From SZUA-430 sp040381215 (GTDB taxonomy: Bacteria; Pseudomonadota; Alphaproteobacteria; Micropepsales; Micropepsaceae), in assembly GCA_040381215.1 (NCBI GenBank), contig JBEIHO010000008.1, forward strand, positions 1 through 64,000: DNA of 64,000 nt. The letters run 5' to 3'. A program made the position numbers and the translations under genes. The notes below the pieces were generated by a model. That model was given only the letters and a program-made list of their open reading frames with translations, had not been told where the DNA came from and made no database searches. Shown here in pieces: positions 52,583 to 62,414 of the stretch; position 1 is the stretch's first letter; every line of letters starts with the position of its first letter.

Positions 52583-55500
52583 CTAGCCCTGTGAAACGGT
52601 CTTGCGGCCGAAACCGCCGCCGCCAGGCGTCTCGATCATGAAGGCGTCTCCCGGCGAGACGCGGACCATAGCGCATCCCCCGAGTACTTCAACCTGTCCA
52701 TTGGCGCGCCGGACATGGTTGACGCCGGGGCTTCCTGGTTCGCCCCCTGCAAGCCCGAAAGGCAATGTCCGTCGCCGCGTCGAGAGGATGCCTGCGTCCA
52801 TGGCCTGTCTGAATTCGACCTCGCGGATGACGCCGTCACCTCCATCGTGCAACCCCTTGCCGCCCGATCCCTTGCGTATTGCGAAGCGCTTGAGAATGAC
52901 GGGATAGCGCAACTCGAGCACTTCCGGATCGGTCAGCCGGGAGTTGGTCATGTGGGTGTGGATGGCGCTGGCTCCTGCAAAGCCGGGGCCCGCGCCGGCA
53001 CCGCCGCAAATCGTCTCGTAGTACTGGTGATCGGCGTTGCCGAAGGTGAAGTTGTTCATGGTTCCCTGAGAGGCGGCGAGAACCCCGAGTGCGCCAAACA
53101 GCGTGTCGGTGATCGCCTGGCTTGTCTCCACGTTTCCTGCAACGACAGCTGCCGGATAGCGCGGGTTCAGCATCGATCCTTCGGGCGCGATGATCGTGAG
53201 CGGACGCATGCAGCCTGCGTTCAACGGGATGTCGGTGTCGATCAGGCAGCGAAACACATACAGCACGGCCGCGTTGGTAACGGCCCGTGGTGCGTTGAAG
53301 TTGTTTTCGCGCTGGGGGCTGGTGCCGGAAAAGTCGACGATGGCGCTGCGCCGGCTGCGATCGATCGTGACGCTGACGCGGATCGTTGCCCCGTCATCCA
53401 TCTCGTGCGTGAAGCTGCCGTCGCTCAGGGTCAGGATGGCGCGACGTACCTGCTCTTCGGCATTGTCCTGGACAAAACCCATGTAGGCCCTGACGGCCTC
53501 ATGTCCTTTTTCGAGGCAAAGCCGCCGGAGTTCCTGTGCGCCTGTCATGCAGGCCGCCAGCTGGGCCTTGAGGTCTGCAATGTTCTGCGCGGGATTGCGC
53601 GCGGGCAAGCGTGAGGCGGTGAGCATGCTGCGGACGTGCTCTTCGTCAAAGTGCCCGCCTGACATGATGCGTTCACCGCTGAACAGGATGCCTTCCTCCT
53701 CGACGCTGGTCGAATTCGGCGGCATGGATCCCGGCGTGATCCCGCCGATGTCGGCGTGATGACCGCGTGCGGCAACAAAAAATGCGGGAACCGATTGTCC
53801 ATCCAGGACAACGGGCATGACCACCGTGATGTCGGGCAGGTGCGTGCCGCCGGCGTAAGGCGCGTTGACGGCAAAGGCATCACCGGCGGCGATGGCCGTT
53901 CCATGGCGCTCGAGAATGGCGCGCACGCTTTCGCCCATCGATCCGAGATGGACCGGCATGTGCGGTGCATTGGCAACGAGGTTCCCCTCCGGATCGAACA
54001 GGGCGCAAGAGAAATCCAGCCGTTCCTTGATGTTCACCGACGACGCCGTCTTCTCGAGTGTGGTTCCCATCTGCTCGGCGATGGACATGAAGAGGGCGTT
54101 GTAGATCTCGAGCTTCACGGGATCGGCAGCGGCGGTGTCATCTCGTGCGTGGTGGCGGGCATCGGTCGCCGTGAGAACGAGATTGCCGTCGGCTCGATAT
54201 TCGACGTCCCAGCCGGGATCGATGACGATGGTCGAGTTTGGCTCCATGACCAGGGCTGGGCCCTTTATCCTGTCACCGGGTCTGAGGCTGTCACGGTCGT
54301 AGAGCGGTGCCGGATGGCGGGTTCCCTTCACGAACAGGCTCACTGTTTCGCTGTGCTGCGGCCCACCCGATGATCGATCCGCGGACGGCGGCTCCAACGG
54401 GGGTGGCGTGGAGGAGCCCCGGGCTTCCACGGCGATGGCTTCCACGATCAATGTGCGGGCGGCATCCCAGAAGCCGAACCTTGCCTCGTGCGCGGCCTGG
54501 AAACGCTCGCGCATCTGGTCGTGCGAGCCATAGGGGATCGCCAGGGTCGTGTCGGTGCCCATATAACGGATATGTGGGGTGGTGGAGACAGCCACCCGAT
54601 CGAAGCGACCCTGGTTCGTCACTTCCTGGCGGCAAGCTTCGGCCATCGCTTCGATGTCGGCTGCCAATGCTTCGCCCATCGACGGCGCGAGGGGGGCCTC
54701 GACAGCCTTCTCGCGTCGCGCTTCCACCTGGGCGAGGCCCATGCCAAAGGCAGAGAGAATGCCGGCGAAGGGGTGGATCATGATCGTCTTCATGTCCAGT
54801 GCGCCTGCGACACGGCATGCCAATTGCGCGCCAGCGCCGCCGAAGCACTGCAAGGTGTAGAGGCTGGCGTCGGCACCCTCGGCGATCGAGATCTTCTTGA
54901 TGGCCTCGGCCATGTTGGCGACGGCGATCTCGAGAAAGCCGTCGGCTGCTTCTTCCGGTGACTTTCCCAGTTCGCGGGCGAGGCGCTCAAATCGCTCGCT
55001 GACGACTTCGGCATCCAGCGGAAGGTTCGCCTGTGGGCCGAAGACGTGGGGGAAGTGACGCGGCTGGATCCGGCCAACCATGATGTTGGCGTCCGTCACT
55101 GTGAGGGGGCCTCCCCGGCGATAGCTTGCGGGCCCCGGGTTGGCGCCCGCGCTCTCGGGGCCAACACGCAGGCGTGCGGCTTCGCTGAACAGGATGGAGC
55201 CGCCGCCTGCAGCGACCGTGTGCACGGCAAGCATCGGTGCGCGGATCCGCATGCCGCAGATTTCAGTCTCGAAGGTCCTGTTGTAGGCGCCGTCAAAACG
55301 CGACACGTCGGTTGACGTTCCTCCCATGTCGAACCCGATGACGCGCTCGAATCCCGCCTGTCGGGCGGTCTCGGCCATGCCGATCACGCCTCCGGCAGGC
55401 CCGGAGAGCAGGGCGTCCTTGCCGGAGAAATGGGCGGATGTGGCGACAGAGCCGGACGAGCGCATGAAACGCAGCCTCTCGCGGGTGATGGTGTCACCGA

Positions 55501-56194
55501 GGGGGCCTGACACCTGGTTCACATATTTTGCGAGAACCGGTGACAGATAGGCGTCGGCAAGCGTGGTTTGACCCCGGCTGACGAATTTCAAAAGCGGACT
55601 TATCTCGTGGCTTGCCGAGACCTGCCTGAAGCCGATGGCTCGCGCCAGGGCTGCGAGTTCCTTCTCGTGTGCGGGATGGCGCCAGGCGTGCATGAGGACG
55701 ATGGCGCAGGACGTGAAGCCGGCCTCGAGGGCCTGGTGCAGCGCGGCTTCGGCGGCGTGGATGTCGAGCGGCGTTAGGACTTTGCCTTCGGTATCCATCC
55801 GTCCGTCCACCTCGATCACGTGGTCGTACAAGGGGGCGGGCCGCACGATGCGCCTGACGAACAGCCTTGGCCTGTGCTGGTAGCCAATCTCCAGCTGGTC
55901 TGCGAGGCCTCGGTTCGTGACCAGAACGGTCCGTGCGCCCTTGCGCTCGAGCAGGGCATTGGTGGCGACGGTGGTGCCCATGTGGATCGAGGCAATATGC
56001 GCGGGAACCAAAGGATCGCCTTGCCCGATGCCCATGACCCGCCGTATTCCTTCGATCGCAGCGTCGGCATAGTGTTCAGGGTTTTCCGAAAGCAGCTTCT
56101 GGGTGAGCGGCTTGCGGTCCGGACCAATGGCGACGATGTCGGTGAATGTGCCGCCGCGGTCAATCCAGATGTGCCAGCCTTGTGTGTCGGTCAT
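52583..56194 (-). CDS. ATP-dependent 5-oxoprolinase (fused HyuA-HyuB)
   Basis: The 1203-residue protein is the large single-chain type that splits 5-oxoproline to glutamate with ATP. Residues 1-690 are the HyuA-like half with an N-terminal IWIDRGGTFTDIVAIGPDRK, GMAETARQAGFERVIGFDMGGTSTDV and GGGSILFSEAARLRVGPESAGANPGP. From about 690 onwards the HyuB half begins (DPVKLEIYNALFMSIAEQMGTTLEKTASSVNIKERLDFSC). Hydantoinases use the same fold, so hydantoin or N-methylhydantoin as substrate is an alternative. It starts 51 bp from a divergent DjlA-like gene; an unknown gene follows at once. Confidence 0.88.
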   Translation of the reverse strand: MTDTQGWHIWIDRGGTFTDIVAIGPDRKPLTQKLLSENPEHYADAAIEGIRRVMGIGQGDPLVPAHIASIHMGTTVATNALLERKGARTVLVTNRGLADQLEIGYQHRPRLFVRRIVRPAPLYDHVIEVDGRMDTEGKVLTPLDIHAAEAALHQALEAGFTSCAIVLMHAWRHPAHEKELAALARAIGFRQVSASHEISPLLKFVSRGQTTLADAYLSPVLAKYVNQVSGPLGDTITRERLRFMRSSGSVATSAHFSGKDALLSGPAGGVIGMAETARQAGFERVIGFDMGGTSTDVSRFDGAYNRTFETEICGMRIRAPMLAVHTVAAGGGSILFSEAARLRVGPESAGANPGPASYRRGGPLTVTDANIMVGRIQPRHFPHVFGPQANLPLDAEVVSERFERLARELGKSPEEAADGFLEIAVANMAEAIKKISIAEGADASLYTLQCFGGAGAQLACRVAGALDMKTIMIHPFAGILSAFGMGLAQVEARREKAVEAPLAPSMGEALAADIEAMAEACRQEVTNQGRFDRVAVSTTPHIRYMGTDTTLAIPYGSHDQMRERFQAAHEARFGFWDAARTLIVEAIAVEARGSSTPPPLEPPSADRSSGGPQHSETVSLFVKGTRHPAPLYDRDSLRPGDRIKGPALVMEPNSTIVIDPGWDVEYRADGNLVLTATDARHHARDDTAAADPVKLEIYNALFMSIAEQMGTTLEKTASSVNIKERLDFSCALFDPEGNLVANAPHMPVHLGSMGESVRAILERHGTAIAAGDAFAVNAPYAGGTHLPDITVVMPVVLDGQSVPAFFVAARGHHADIGGITPGSMPPNSTSVEEEGILFSGERIMSGGHFDEEHVRSMLTASRLPARNPAQNIADLKAQLAACMTGAQELRRLCLEKGHEAVRAYMGFVQDNAEEQVRRAILTLSDGSFTHEMDDGATIRVSVTIDRSRRSAIVDFSGTSPQRENNFNAPRAVTNAAVLYVFRCLIDTDIPLNAGCMRPLTIIAPEGSMLNPRYPAAVVAGNVETSQAITDTLFGALGVLAASQGTMNNFTFGNADHQYYETICGGAGAGPGFAGASAIHTHMTNSRLTDPEVLELRYPVILKRFAIRKGSGGKGLHDGGDGVIREVEFRQAMDAGILSTRRRTLPFGLAGGEPGSPGVNHVRRANGQVEVLGGCAMVRVSPGDAFMIETPGGGGFGRKTVSQG

Positions 56195-56245
56195 CGCGTT
56201 GTCCAGGTCGCTTCGCTGGTTGGGTCAGGTCAGGACGGAGCATAT

Positions 56246-57025
56246 ATGTCGATCTGGGGCAAGATTGCCGGGGCTGCGGCGGGGCTGATCCTCACGGGCG
56301 GGCCGCTCGGGGCGCTGCTGGGGGCGATCGCCGGCCATATCCTTGTGGGCCGCAGCGGATCCAGGGCCAAGAAGGCCAACGACAGCGAGCGTGTCGAGGT
56401 GGGGCGGGGTGATGCCGATAGCGGCCGTCAGCGCGACGAGATTGCATTCACGATTGGCGTGATCGCTCTTGCGGCCAAGCTTGCCAAGGCCGATGGCACG
56501 GTGTCGCGCGATGAAGTCGACGTGTTCAAGCGCGTGTTTCCTGTCCCGCGCGAAGAGGAAGCCAATGTCGGGCAATTGTTCAACCTGGCCAAGACGGATG
56601 TCGCCGGGTTCGATGACTATGCGCGCCAGCTGGCGTCGCTGTTCCGGGGGCGACCGGCGGTCCTCGAAGACCTGCTGGACAGTCTTTTCCTGATTGCCAA
56701 GGCGGATGACAACCTGCATCCAGGGGAACTCGAGTTCCTCAAGCACGTGGCCGACATCTTCGGTTTCTCGCGCACGCAGTTCGAGCGCATCCGTGCGTCG
56801 CATTTCGGGCCCGATCGCGAGGATCCCCATGTCATCCTGGGGGTGACCCGCGCGGCGAGCGATGCGGAGGTCAAGCGGGCCTATCACCTCCTGATGAAGG
56901 AGAACCATCCTGACAGCCTGATCGCGCGCGGTGTGCCGGCGGAATTCGTGCGGCTTGCGACGGAAAAGGTTGCTGCGATCAATGGCGCCTACGAGATCAT
57001 CAAGAAAGAGCGGGGGCTTGGCTGA
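56246..57025 (+). CDS. TerB-DnaJ domain protein (DjlA-like)
   Basis: The start is the ATG at 56246, after GGACGGAG. The 259-residue protein begins with a Gly/Ala/Leu-rich hydrophobic segment (KIAGAAAGLILTGGPLGALLGAIAGHILVG, about 6-34) resembling the membrane segment of DjlA, followed by a TerB-like helical domain (~65-185). A C-terminal J domain (~190-250) carries HPD at 221-223 (KENHPDS). Such proteins regulate DnaK at the membrane. It is coupled to the following hotdog gene (1-bp overlap). Confidence 0.85.
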   Translation: MSIWGKIAGAAAGLILTGGPLGALLGAIAGHILVGRSGSRAKKANDSERVEVGRGDADSGRQRDEIAFTIGVIALAAKLAKADGTVSRDEVDVFKRVFPVPREEEANVGQLFNLAKTDVAGFDDYARQLASLFRGRPAVLEDLLDSLFLIAKADDNLHPGELEFLKHVADIFGFSRTQFERIRASHFGPDREDPHVILGVTRAASDAEVKRAYHLLMKENHPDSLIARGVPAEFVRLATEKVAAINGAYEIIKKERGLG

Positions 57026-57417
57026 TGGCGCCGGAAGAGATCGAGTCGCCGGCGGCGCAGAGCCTCGGCAAGAAGGTGATCGCGACGGATCCGGCGCGCG
57101 GCTACATCAAGGCGTCCTATTATGCGGGCGAGAATTTCGTCAATCGCGGCGGGCGGATCTTTGGCGGTTATCTTTGCGCCATGCTGGATTCCCTGTGCGG
57201 GCATGCCACGCGGTTGACCCATGAGGGGCCTGACACGCCACAGGTGACGCTGGAGCTCAAGACGTCGTTCATCGGGCGGGCGGATGTCGGCACCTATGTT
57301 GGCGAGGGGTGGGTTCGGCACCGGGGCAAGTCCATCGCGTTTGCGGAAGCGGAGCTGCGAAACGAAGCCGGCGATATCGTCGCGCGCGCCAGTGCGACAC
57401 TGAAGGTGGGGCGTTGA
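57025..57417 (+). CDS. PaaI-family acyl-CoA thioesterase (hotdog fold)
   Basis: The 130-residue protein shows the hotdog pattern: GRIFGGYLCAMLDSLCGHATRL (HGG/GG motif with active-site Asp) and a central beta strand TPQVTLELKTSFIGRADVG, then ATLKVG. It would hydrolyse an acyl-CoA, acyl group unknown. Overlap of 1 bp with the DjlA-like gene and direct contact with amiD (stop TGA/ATG overlap) show one operon of three genes. Confidence 0.85.
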   Translation: MAPEEIESPAAQSLGKKVIATDPARGYIKASYYAGENFVNRGGRIFGGYLCAMLDSLCGHATRLTHEGPDTPQVTLELKTSFIGRADVGTYVGEGWVRHRGKSIAFAEAELRNEAGDIVARASATLKVGR

Positions 57418-58154
57418 TGGTGCGGATCGTTTCCCGTCCGTCGCCGAACTTCAACGAGCGCGTTGGTGATGGTGTGCCCGATATCCTGCTGATGCACTAC
57501 ACCGGCATGCAGACGGGCGAGGCTGCCATGGCGCGCCTGACGGACCCTGCCGCGCGGGTGAGCGCGCACTACACTGTCGAGGAGGACGGCACGGTCCATG
57601 CGCATGTCGCTGAAGAGATGCGGGCCTGGCATGCGGGGGTGTCGAGCTGGCGGGGGCATGCTGACATCAATTCGCGCGCCATCGGCATCGAGATCGTCAA
57701 TCCCGGGCACGAGTTCGGCTATCGCGTGTTCCCGGAGGCGCAGATCGAGGCTGTGATCGCGCTCAGCCAGGGCATTCTCTCGCGTCATCGCATTGCGGCG
57801 CGCAATGTGATCGGGCACTCGGATGTGGCGCCTGCGCGCAAGGAGGATCCGGGGGAATTGTTTCCCTGGGCACGGCTGGCGCGCGAGGGTGTCGGGCTCT
57901 GGCCCGCAACGGGCTCGTTTTCCGGGCCTGGCCTGTTGCCGGGATCGTCGGGGGCTGCGGTGTCGGCGCTACAGCGTGATCTTGCCCGCTTCGGCTATGG
58001 CGTTGACGTGTCGGGCTTGTTCGATGAGGCTACGCGTCTGGTGGTGGTTGCCTTCCAGCGGCACTTCCGGCCTCGTCTCCTGGACGGCGTTGCCGATGGC
58101 GAGACGCGGGCTGTGCTTGCTGCGCTGATCGAAAGCCTTGACGCGCGGTCCTGA
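57417..58154 (+). CDS. N-acetylmuramoyl-L-alanine amidase, AmiD-like
   Basis: The start is the ATG at 57417 (MVRIVSRPSPNFNERVGDGVPDILLMHYTGM). The Amidase_2 (zinc) domain covers ~15-160, with His in LLMHYTGM and the GHSDVAPARKEDPG motif that supplies the second His and the Asp. A peptidoglycan-binding domain (PG_binding_1) follows at ~180-240 (GSSGAAVSALQRDLARFGYGVDVSGLFDEATRLVVVAFQRHF). It cleaves the stem-peptide amide of muropeptides. There is no obvious signal peptide or lipobox, so a cytoplasmic, recycling-type enzyme (AmpD-like) is as likely as an envelope one. Confidence 0.9.
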   Translation: MVRIVSRPSPNFNERVGDGVPDILLMHYTGMQTGEAAMARLTDPAARVSAHYTVEEDGTVHAHVAEEMRAWHAGVSSWRGHADINSRAIGIEIVNPGHEFGYRVFPEAQIEAVIALSQGILSRHRIAARNVIGHSDVAPARKEDPGELFPWARLAREGVGLWPATGSFSGPGLLPGSSGAAVSALQRDLARFGYGVDVSGLFDEATRLVVVAFQRHFRPRLLDGVADGETRAVLAALIESLDARS

Positions 58155-58172
58155 CCTGACATCTATGGACGT

Positions 58173-58537
<365 letters not shown>

Positions 58538-58716
58538 ATTTCATTCTTTGTTCGATTGTCGCTACCAGATGTCGGGGGTCCGGTTTGACTTGCCGCGACG
58601 TTTGGTAATCCGTTCCGTCTCCATTCTATTTCGGATCGTTTCGTCCATTATTCCGATCATGGCGGTTTTCCGTGGCTTGAATGCGCTGTAAACCCTTGAA
58701 ATTCCACGTCAAGGCG

Positions 58717-58746
58717 TTGACGCCCATGGTTGCCCATGATATCCCA
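58717..58746 (+). promoter_or_regulatory. MraZ boxes and likely promoter of the division cluster
   Basis: Reading the opposite strand: three TGGG repeats with a 10-bp period (58746-58743, 58736-58733, 58726-58723), the layout known for MraZ operators (TGGGN with 5-bp spacers). On the plus strand a TTGACG (58717-58722) precedes them and could be the -35 box, with a -10 around 58738-58744, so bound MraZ would cover the promoter. Two more in-phase TGGG on the plus strand (58758 and 58768) follow. The 339-bp gap between rnpB and mraZ holds no gene. Confidence 0.6.
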
Positions 58747-58876
58747 TATCTTGCGTGTGGGGGCTCTTGGGGCCTGCACTTGGGTTTGATGGCGGCCTTC
58801 TTCCGGGTCGCGCGGTGGTTTTGGGGTCTGGCTTGGTCATGTCTGTCCGTTCCGCGCTGATGGCGAGGGGGTCGCG

Positions 58877-59350
58877 ATGAAATTCGCGCGGCCCTTCCTG
58901 TCGACGTTCGTGAACAAGGTGGATGCCAAGGGCCGCGTCTCGGTGCCTGCCCGTTTCAGGGACATTCTCGAGGCGCAGGGCGCGCGCATCCTCTATGCCC
59001 GCGCTTCGACTTCGGGGCCTGCGGTCGTGGCGGGTGGTCTTGCGTGGATGGAGCAGCTGCATGCCGAAGTCGCGGCACACGACCCCTCAAGCGTCGAGCA
59101 TGATGACTTCGCCTATGCCTTGCTTGGCGACACGGTGGAGCTTGGGCTGGATGGCGAGGGCCGGGTCGGGTTTCCGGAAGAATTGATGCGGCATGCCGGG
59201 CTCGAGAGCGCGGCGGCCTTCGTGGGCATGGGATCCTATTTCGAGATCTGGGAGCCGCAGGCGCTCGAAGCGCGCAAGGCGCAGGCCCGACGCGCAACCG
59301 CCGAGCGGCGGGGGCAGCTGCGGCTACCGGCGCGCGAGGGGCTCAAATGA
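58877..59350 (+). CDS. mraZ: Transcriptional regulator MraZ
   Basis: MraZ controls the division and cell-wall (dcw) cluster. The 157-residue protein has two AbrB-like repeats: FVNKVDAKGRVSVPARFRDIL (~10-30) and VELGLDGEGRVGFPEELMRHAGL (~85-110), both with the DxxGR signature. RBS GAGGGGG lies before the ATG. It is the first gene of mraZ-rsmH-ftsL-ftsI-murE-murF, with the gene ends overlapping by 4 bp up to ftsI. Confidence 0.95.
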   Translation: MKFARPFLSTFVNKVDAKGRVSVPARFRDILEAQGARILYARASTSGPAVVAGGLAWMEQLHAEVAAHDPSSVEHDDFAYALLGDTVELGLDGEGRVGFPEELMRHAGLESAAAFVGMGSYFEIWEPQALEARKAQARRATAERRGQLRLPAREGLK

Positions 59351-60333
59351 ACGAGACCATTCACCTGCCGGTATTGCTGGCCGAAATCGTCGACGGGCTT
59401 GCGCCGCGCGACGGGCAGACGATCGTGGACGGTACATTCGGTGGCGGTGGCTATACGCGGGCCATCCTGAGAGCAGCGAACTGCAAGGTCATCGGGCTGG
59501 ACCGCGATCCGGATGCGATCGCGCGTGGTAAAGAAATCGTTAGGGAATTTCCGGGCAGGCTGACACTCGTCAACGGGACGTTCGGTTCCATGCGGGAATT
59601 GCTCACGGGCCAGGGTGTGGAGGCGGTCGACGGGATCGTGCTGGACCTTGGTGTGTCCTCCGACCAGCTCGAGGTCGCCGAGCGCGGCTTTTCAATCCAG
59701 CATGATGGCCCGCTGGACATGCGGATGGGCAATACCGGCATCTCGGCGGCAGGCGTCGTGAACAGCTACAGCGAGCAGGCGCTGGCCGGCATCATCTATG
59801 TCTATGGCGAGGAGCTCAGGGCCAATGCGGTTGCGCGCGCGATCGTGGCGGCGCGCGGCAAGGGCGAGATCACGCGCACGGGCGAGCTGGCCTCGATCTG
59901 CGCGCGGGCGGTGGGGCGGCAGGCCAATGGCCTGCATCCTGCGACGCGCACATTCCAGGCCTTGCGGATCTACGTGAACGACGAACTTGGCGAGCTGGCG
60001 CGCGGACTGAACGCGGCCGAGGCGCTGCTCAAACCGGGTGGACGTCTTGTGATCGTCTCGTTCCACTCGCTCGAGGACAGGATGGTCAAGCGCTTCCTGG
60101 CAGAGCGCTGTGGTCGCACGTCGCAGGGGTCGCGGCACATGCCGGTTGCCCCGACGGCAACGCTTCCGTCCTTCGAGGCGTGCGCGCGCAAGGCCGTGAC
60201 GGCGTCGCGCGAGGAGTTGCAGCGCAATGCGCGCTCGCGCTCGGCCAAGCTCCGGTTTGCCACCCGAACGGGACAACCGGCGATCCCCTTTGACGCGGTT
60301 CGCGCCGGTGTGCTGCCGGAGGTGCGCGCATGA
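59347..60333 (+). CDS. rsmH: 16S rRNA (cytosine1402-N4)-methyltransferase
   Basis: RsmH (MraW) methylates C1402 of 16S rRNA with SAM. The 328-residue protein has HLPVLLAEIVDGL, the SAM-binding VDGTFGGGGYTRAIL (near residue 30), GLDRDPDAI, LDLGVSSDQLEVAERGFS, and the later VIVSFHSLEDRMVKRFL. The start overlaps the mraZ stop (ATGA). Confidence 0.97.
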   Translation: MNETIHLPVLLAEIVDGLAPRDGQTIVDGTFGGGGYTRAILRAANCKVIGLDRDPDAIARGKEIVREFPGRLTLVNGTFGSMRELLTGQGVEAVDGIVLDLGVSSDQLEVAERGFSIQHDGPLDMRMGNTGISAAGVVNSYSEQALAGIIYVYGEELRANAVARAIVAARGKGEITRTGELASICARAVGRQANGLHPATRTFQALRIYVNDELGELARGLNAAEALLKPGGRLVIVSFHSLEDRMVKRFLAERCGRTSQGSRHMPVAPTATLPSFEACARKAVTASREELQRNARSRSAKLRFATRTGQPAIPFDAVRAGVLPEVRA

Positions 60334-60734
60334 GGCGGGCGATCGGTTTCCTGGGAACGGTGCTGCTGATGATGCTCATCTTCGGGCTCTACACCGGCGT
60401 CTACGAGGTCAAGCAGCAGGAAAAGATGCTGAAGGAGCTTGATCTCAAGATCGCGCAGGAGGCGGAGAACATCCGTGTGCTGAAGGCCGACTGGTCCTAT
60501 TTCAACCAGTCCGAGCGGCTCGAAGCCCTTGTCAGGCAGCGCCTCAAGCTGATGCCTACGTCGCCGGGCCAGATCGTCATCATGGCCAATCTGCCGGAAC
60601 GGGGCGATGTGGCTGTGCCTGGCGCCAAGGCTGTGCAGCCGTCGGACTTGCCGTTCCGTGAGTCTGCGGTCGGCATCGAGGATGTGCCTTCGTCCATTCC
60701 CTCGAAGGGACCCACGACGCAGGTGGCGCCATGA
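60330..60734 (+). CDS. ftsL: Cell division protein FtsL-like
   Basis: The 134-residue protein is short with one N-terminal transmembrane helix (FLGTVLLMMLIFGLYTGVY, ~8-26) and a coiled coil (EVKQQEKMLKELDLKIAQEAENIRVLKADWSYFNQSERLEALVRQ). The C-terminus is Pro/Ser-rich. Its place between rsmH and ftsI is the standard ftsL position; sequence conservation of FtsL is low, so the call rests on layout and position. It overlaps both neighbours by 4 bp. Confidence 0.88.
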   Translation: MRRAIGFLGTVLLMMLIFGLYTGVYEVKQQEKMLKELDLKIAQEAENIRVLKADWSYFNQSERLEALVRQRLKLMPTSPGQIVIMANLPERGDVAVPGAKAVQPSDLPFRESAVGIEDVPSSIPSKGPTTQVAP

Positions 60735-62410
60735 TCCCTGTCGATACCTCCAAGCGACAGAGCGATCCGCGGGGCGCGATCGCAAAGACGCGCCAGCGGC
60801 TGTCGCTTGCCATGACCGGTTTTCTTGTAGTGTTCACGTTGCTTGTCGGACGCCTGGTCGAGGTCTCGGTCCTCAGGGAGCCTTCGGTCGCGCGCAGTGC
60901 CGCGTCGGTCAACGAGACTTCCTATTACCGGGCTGACATCGTCGACCGGAAGGGCGAGATCCTCGCGACCGACCTGCGGGGGGCTTCCCTGTTTGCCGAT
61001 GCGCGGGTCATCTGGGATCCGGCCGAGGCGGCGCGTGACCTGGCGCGGGTCATTCCCGGCCTCGATGTCGAAAACATCACCAGGAAGCTCTCGGCCCGCC
61101 AGGCATTCGTCTGGATCAAGCGCAACATCTCTCCGGCGCAGCAGCTTGCCGTGCGCCAGCTGGGCTTGCCGGGCTTGCACCTGCGCGAGGAGCCGCGGCG
61201 CGTCTATCCCAATGGACGGACGGCATCGCATGTCCTTGGCTATGTGAGCGTCGACAATCACGGGCTTGCCGGGCTTGAACGCGGTATCGAGGACACCGTG
61301 ATCGAGCGGCGCAACAAGGGCGGGCTGGTCGAGCTGTCGCTTGACCTGCGCGTGCAGCATGCGCTCGAGGATGAGCTTGCCGCGGCCATGGCGCGCCATC
61401 AGGCGAAGGCGGCTGCCGGCGTCGTCATGGACGTGAACAATGGCGAGGTGCTTGCCCTCAGTTCAATGCCGGACTTCGATCCGAACGATCCCGGTGCGGT
61501 GGCGAAGGATGCCCAATTCAACCGGGCGACGCTTGGCGTCTTCGAGATGGGATCCACTTTCAAGATCTTCACGGCGGCCGCGGCGCTCGACTCCGGCAAG
61601 GCGTCAATGACGTCGACCTATGACGTGCGCGTGCCGCTCACGATCGGCAAGTTCACGATCAAGGACTATCATCCGGAAGACCGGATGCTGACCCTGCCGG
61701 AAGTGCTCATGGTGTCGTCCAATATCGGAACCGCGATGATGGCGACGGCAACGGGCGCCAGCGTGCAGCAGTCCTATTTCGGGCGTTTTGGCCTGCTGCA
61801 TTCCGTTCCCTTCGAGATCCGGGAGACCGGCGCGCCGCTGCTGCCGAAGGCGTGGGGGGATATCGAACTGGTCACGACGGCCTACGGATATGGTATTTCG
61901 GTTTCGCCCCTGCACGTCGCTGCGGCGGCGTCGGCGGTGGTCAATGGTGGCGTGTATCACAAGCCAACCCTGCTCAAGCGCGACGGGAGTGGCGTGGTTC
62001 CCCATACGCGCGTCCTGCTGCCCGAGACGAGCGCGCGGATGCGTGACATCCTGCGCATGGCGGTCGTGCGCGGGACCGGCCGACAGGCCGACGTGCCGGG
62101 ATATCCGGTCGCCGGGAAGACGGGAACGGCTGAGAAGCAGGTTGGCCGCGGGTATGACGAGCGGCGCCTCGTCACCTCGTTTGTCGGGGCTTTTCCTGCC
62201 AAGGCGCCGCAATACCTGGTCCTGGTTGTCCTGGACGAGCCGCAGCCCAGCGCGGAAACCAAAGGTTTCGCTTCGGCAGGCTGGACGGCGGCGCCTGCAG
62301 CGGGCAAAGTCATTGCCCGGATTGCACCGATGCTGAACGTGCCTGTCGCCCCCATCGAGCCGTCGCTCGATGCGCCGACCACGCTGGCATCCTACGAGGA
62401 ACTACGCTGA
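60731..62410 (+). CDS. ftsI: Septal peptidoglycan transpeptidase FtsI (PBP3)
   Basis: FtsI crosslinks peptidoglycan at the division septum. The 559-residue protein has an N-terminal membrane helix (about 27-45, LAMTGFLVVFTLLVGRLVE), a dimerisation domain, and the transpeptidase domain. The latter has S275-T-F-K278 (GSTFKIFT), SSN in VSSNIG, and KTGTAEK near residue 460. The start overlaps the ftsL stop and murE begins 4 bp after its stop. Confidence 0.97.
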   Translation: MIPVDTSKRQSDPRGAIAKTRQRLSLAMTGFLVVFTLLVGRLVEVSVLREPSVARSAASVNETSYYRADIVDRKGEILATDLRGASLFADARVIWDPAEAARDLARVIPGLDVENITRKLSARQAFVWIKRNISPAQQLAVRQLGLPGLHLREEPRRVYPNGRTASHVLGYVSVDNHGLAGLERGIEDTVIERRNKGGLVELSLDLRVQHALEDELAAAMARHQAKAAAGVVMDVNNGEVLALSSMPDFDPNDPGAVAKDAQFNRATLGVFEMGSTFKIFTAAAALDSGKASMTSTYDVRVPLTIGKFTIKDYHPEDRMLTLPEVLMVSSNIGTAMMATATGASVQQSYFGRFGLLHSVPFEIRETGAPLLPKAWGDIELVTTAYGYGISVSPLHVAAAASAVVNGGVYHKPTLLKRDGSGVVPHTRVLLPETSARMRDILRMAVVRGTGRQADVPGYPVAGKTGTAEKQVGRGYDERRLVTSFVGAFPAKAPQYLVLVVLDEPQPSAETKGFASAGWTAAPAAGKVIARIAPMLNVPVAPIEPSLDAPTTLASYEELR

Positions 62411-62414
62411 CAAC

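Noticed and set aside
58538..58716. Extra small RNA or gene after rnpB
   Set aside because: No hairpin with T-run and no coding frame with ribosome site was found. It is treated as rnpB 3' flank and mraZ promoter region.
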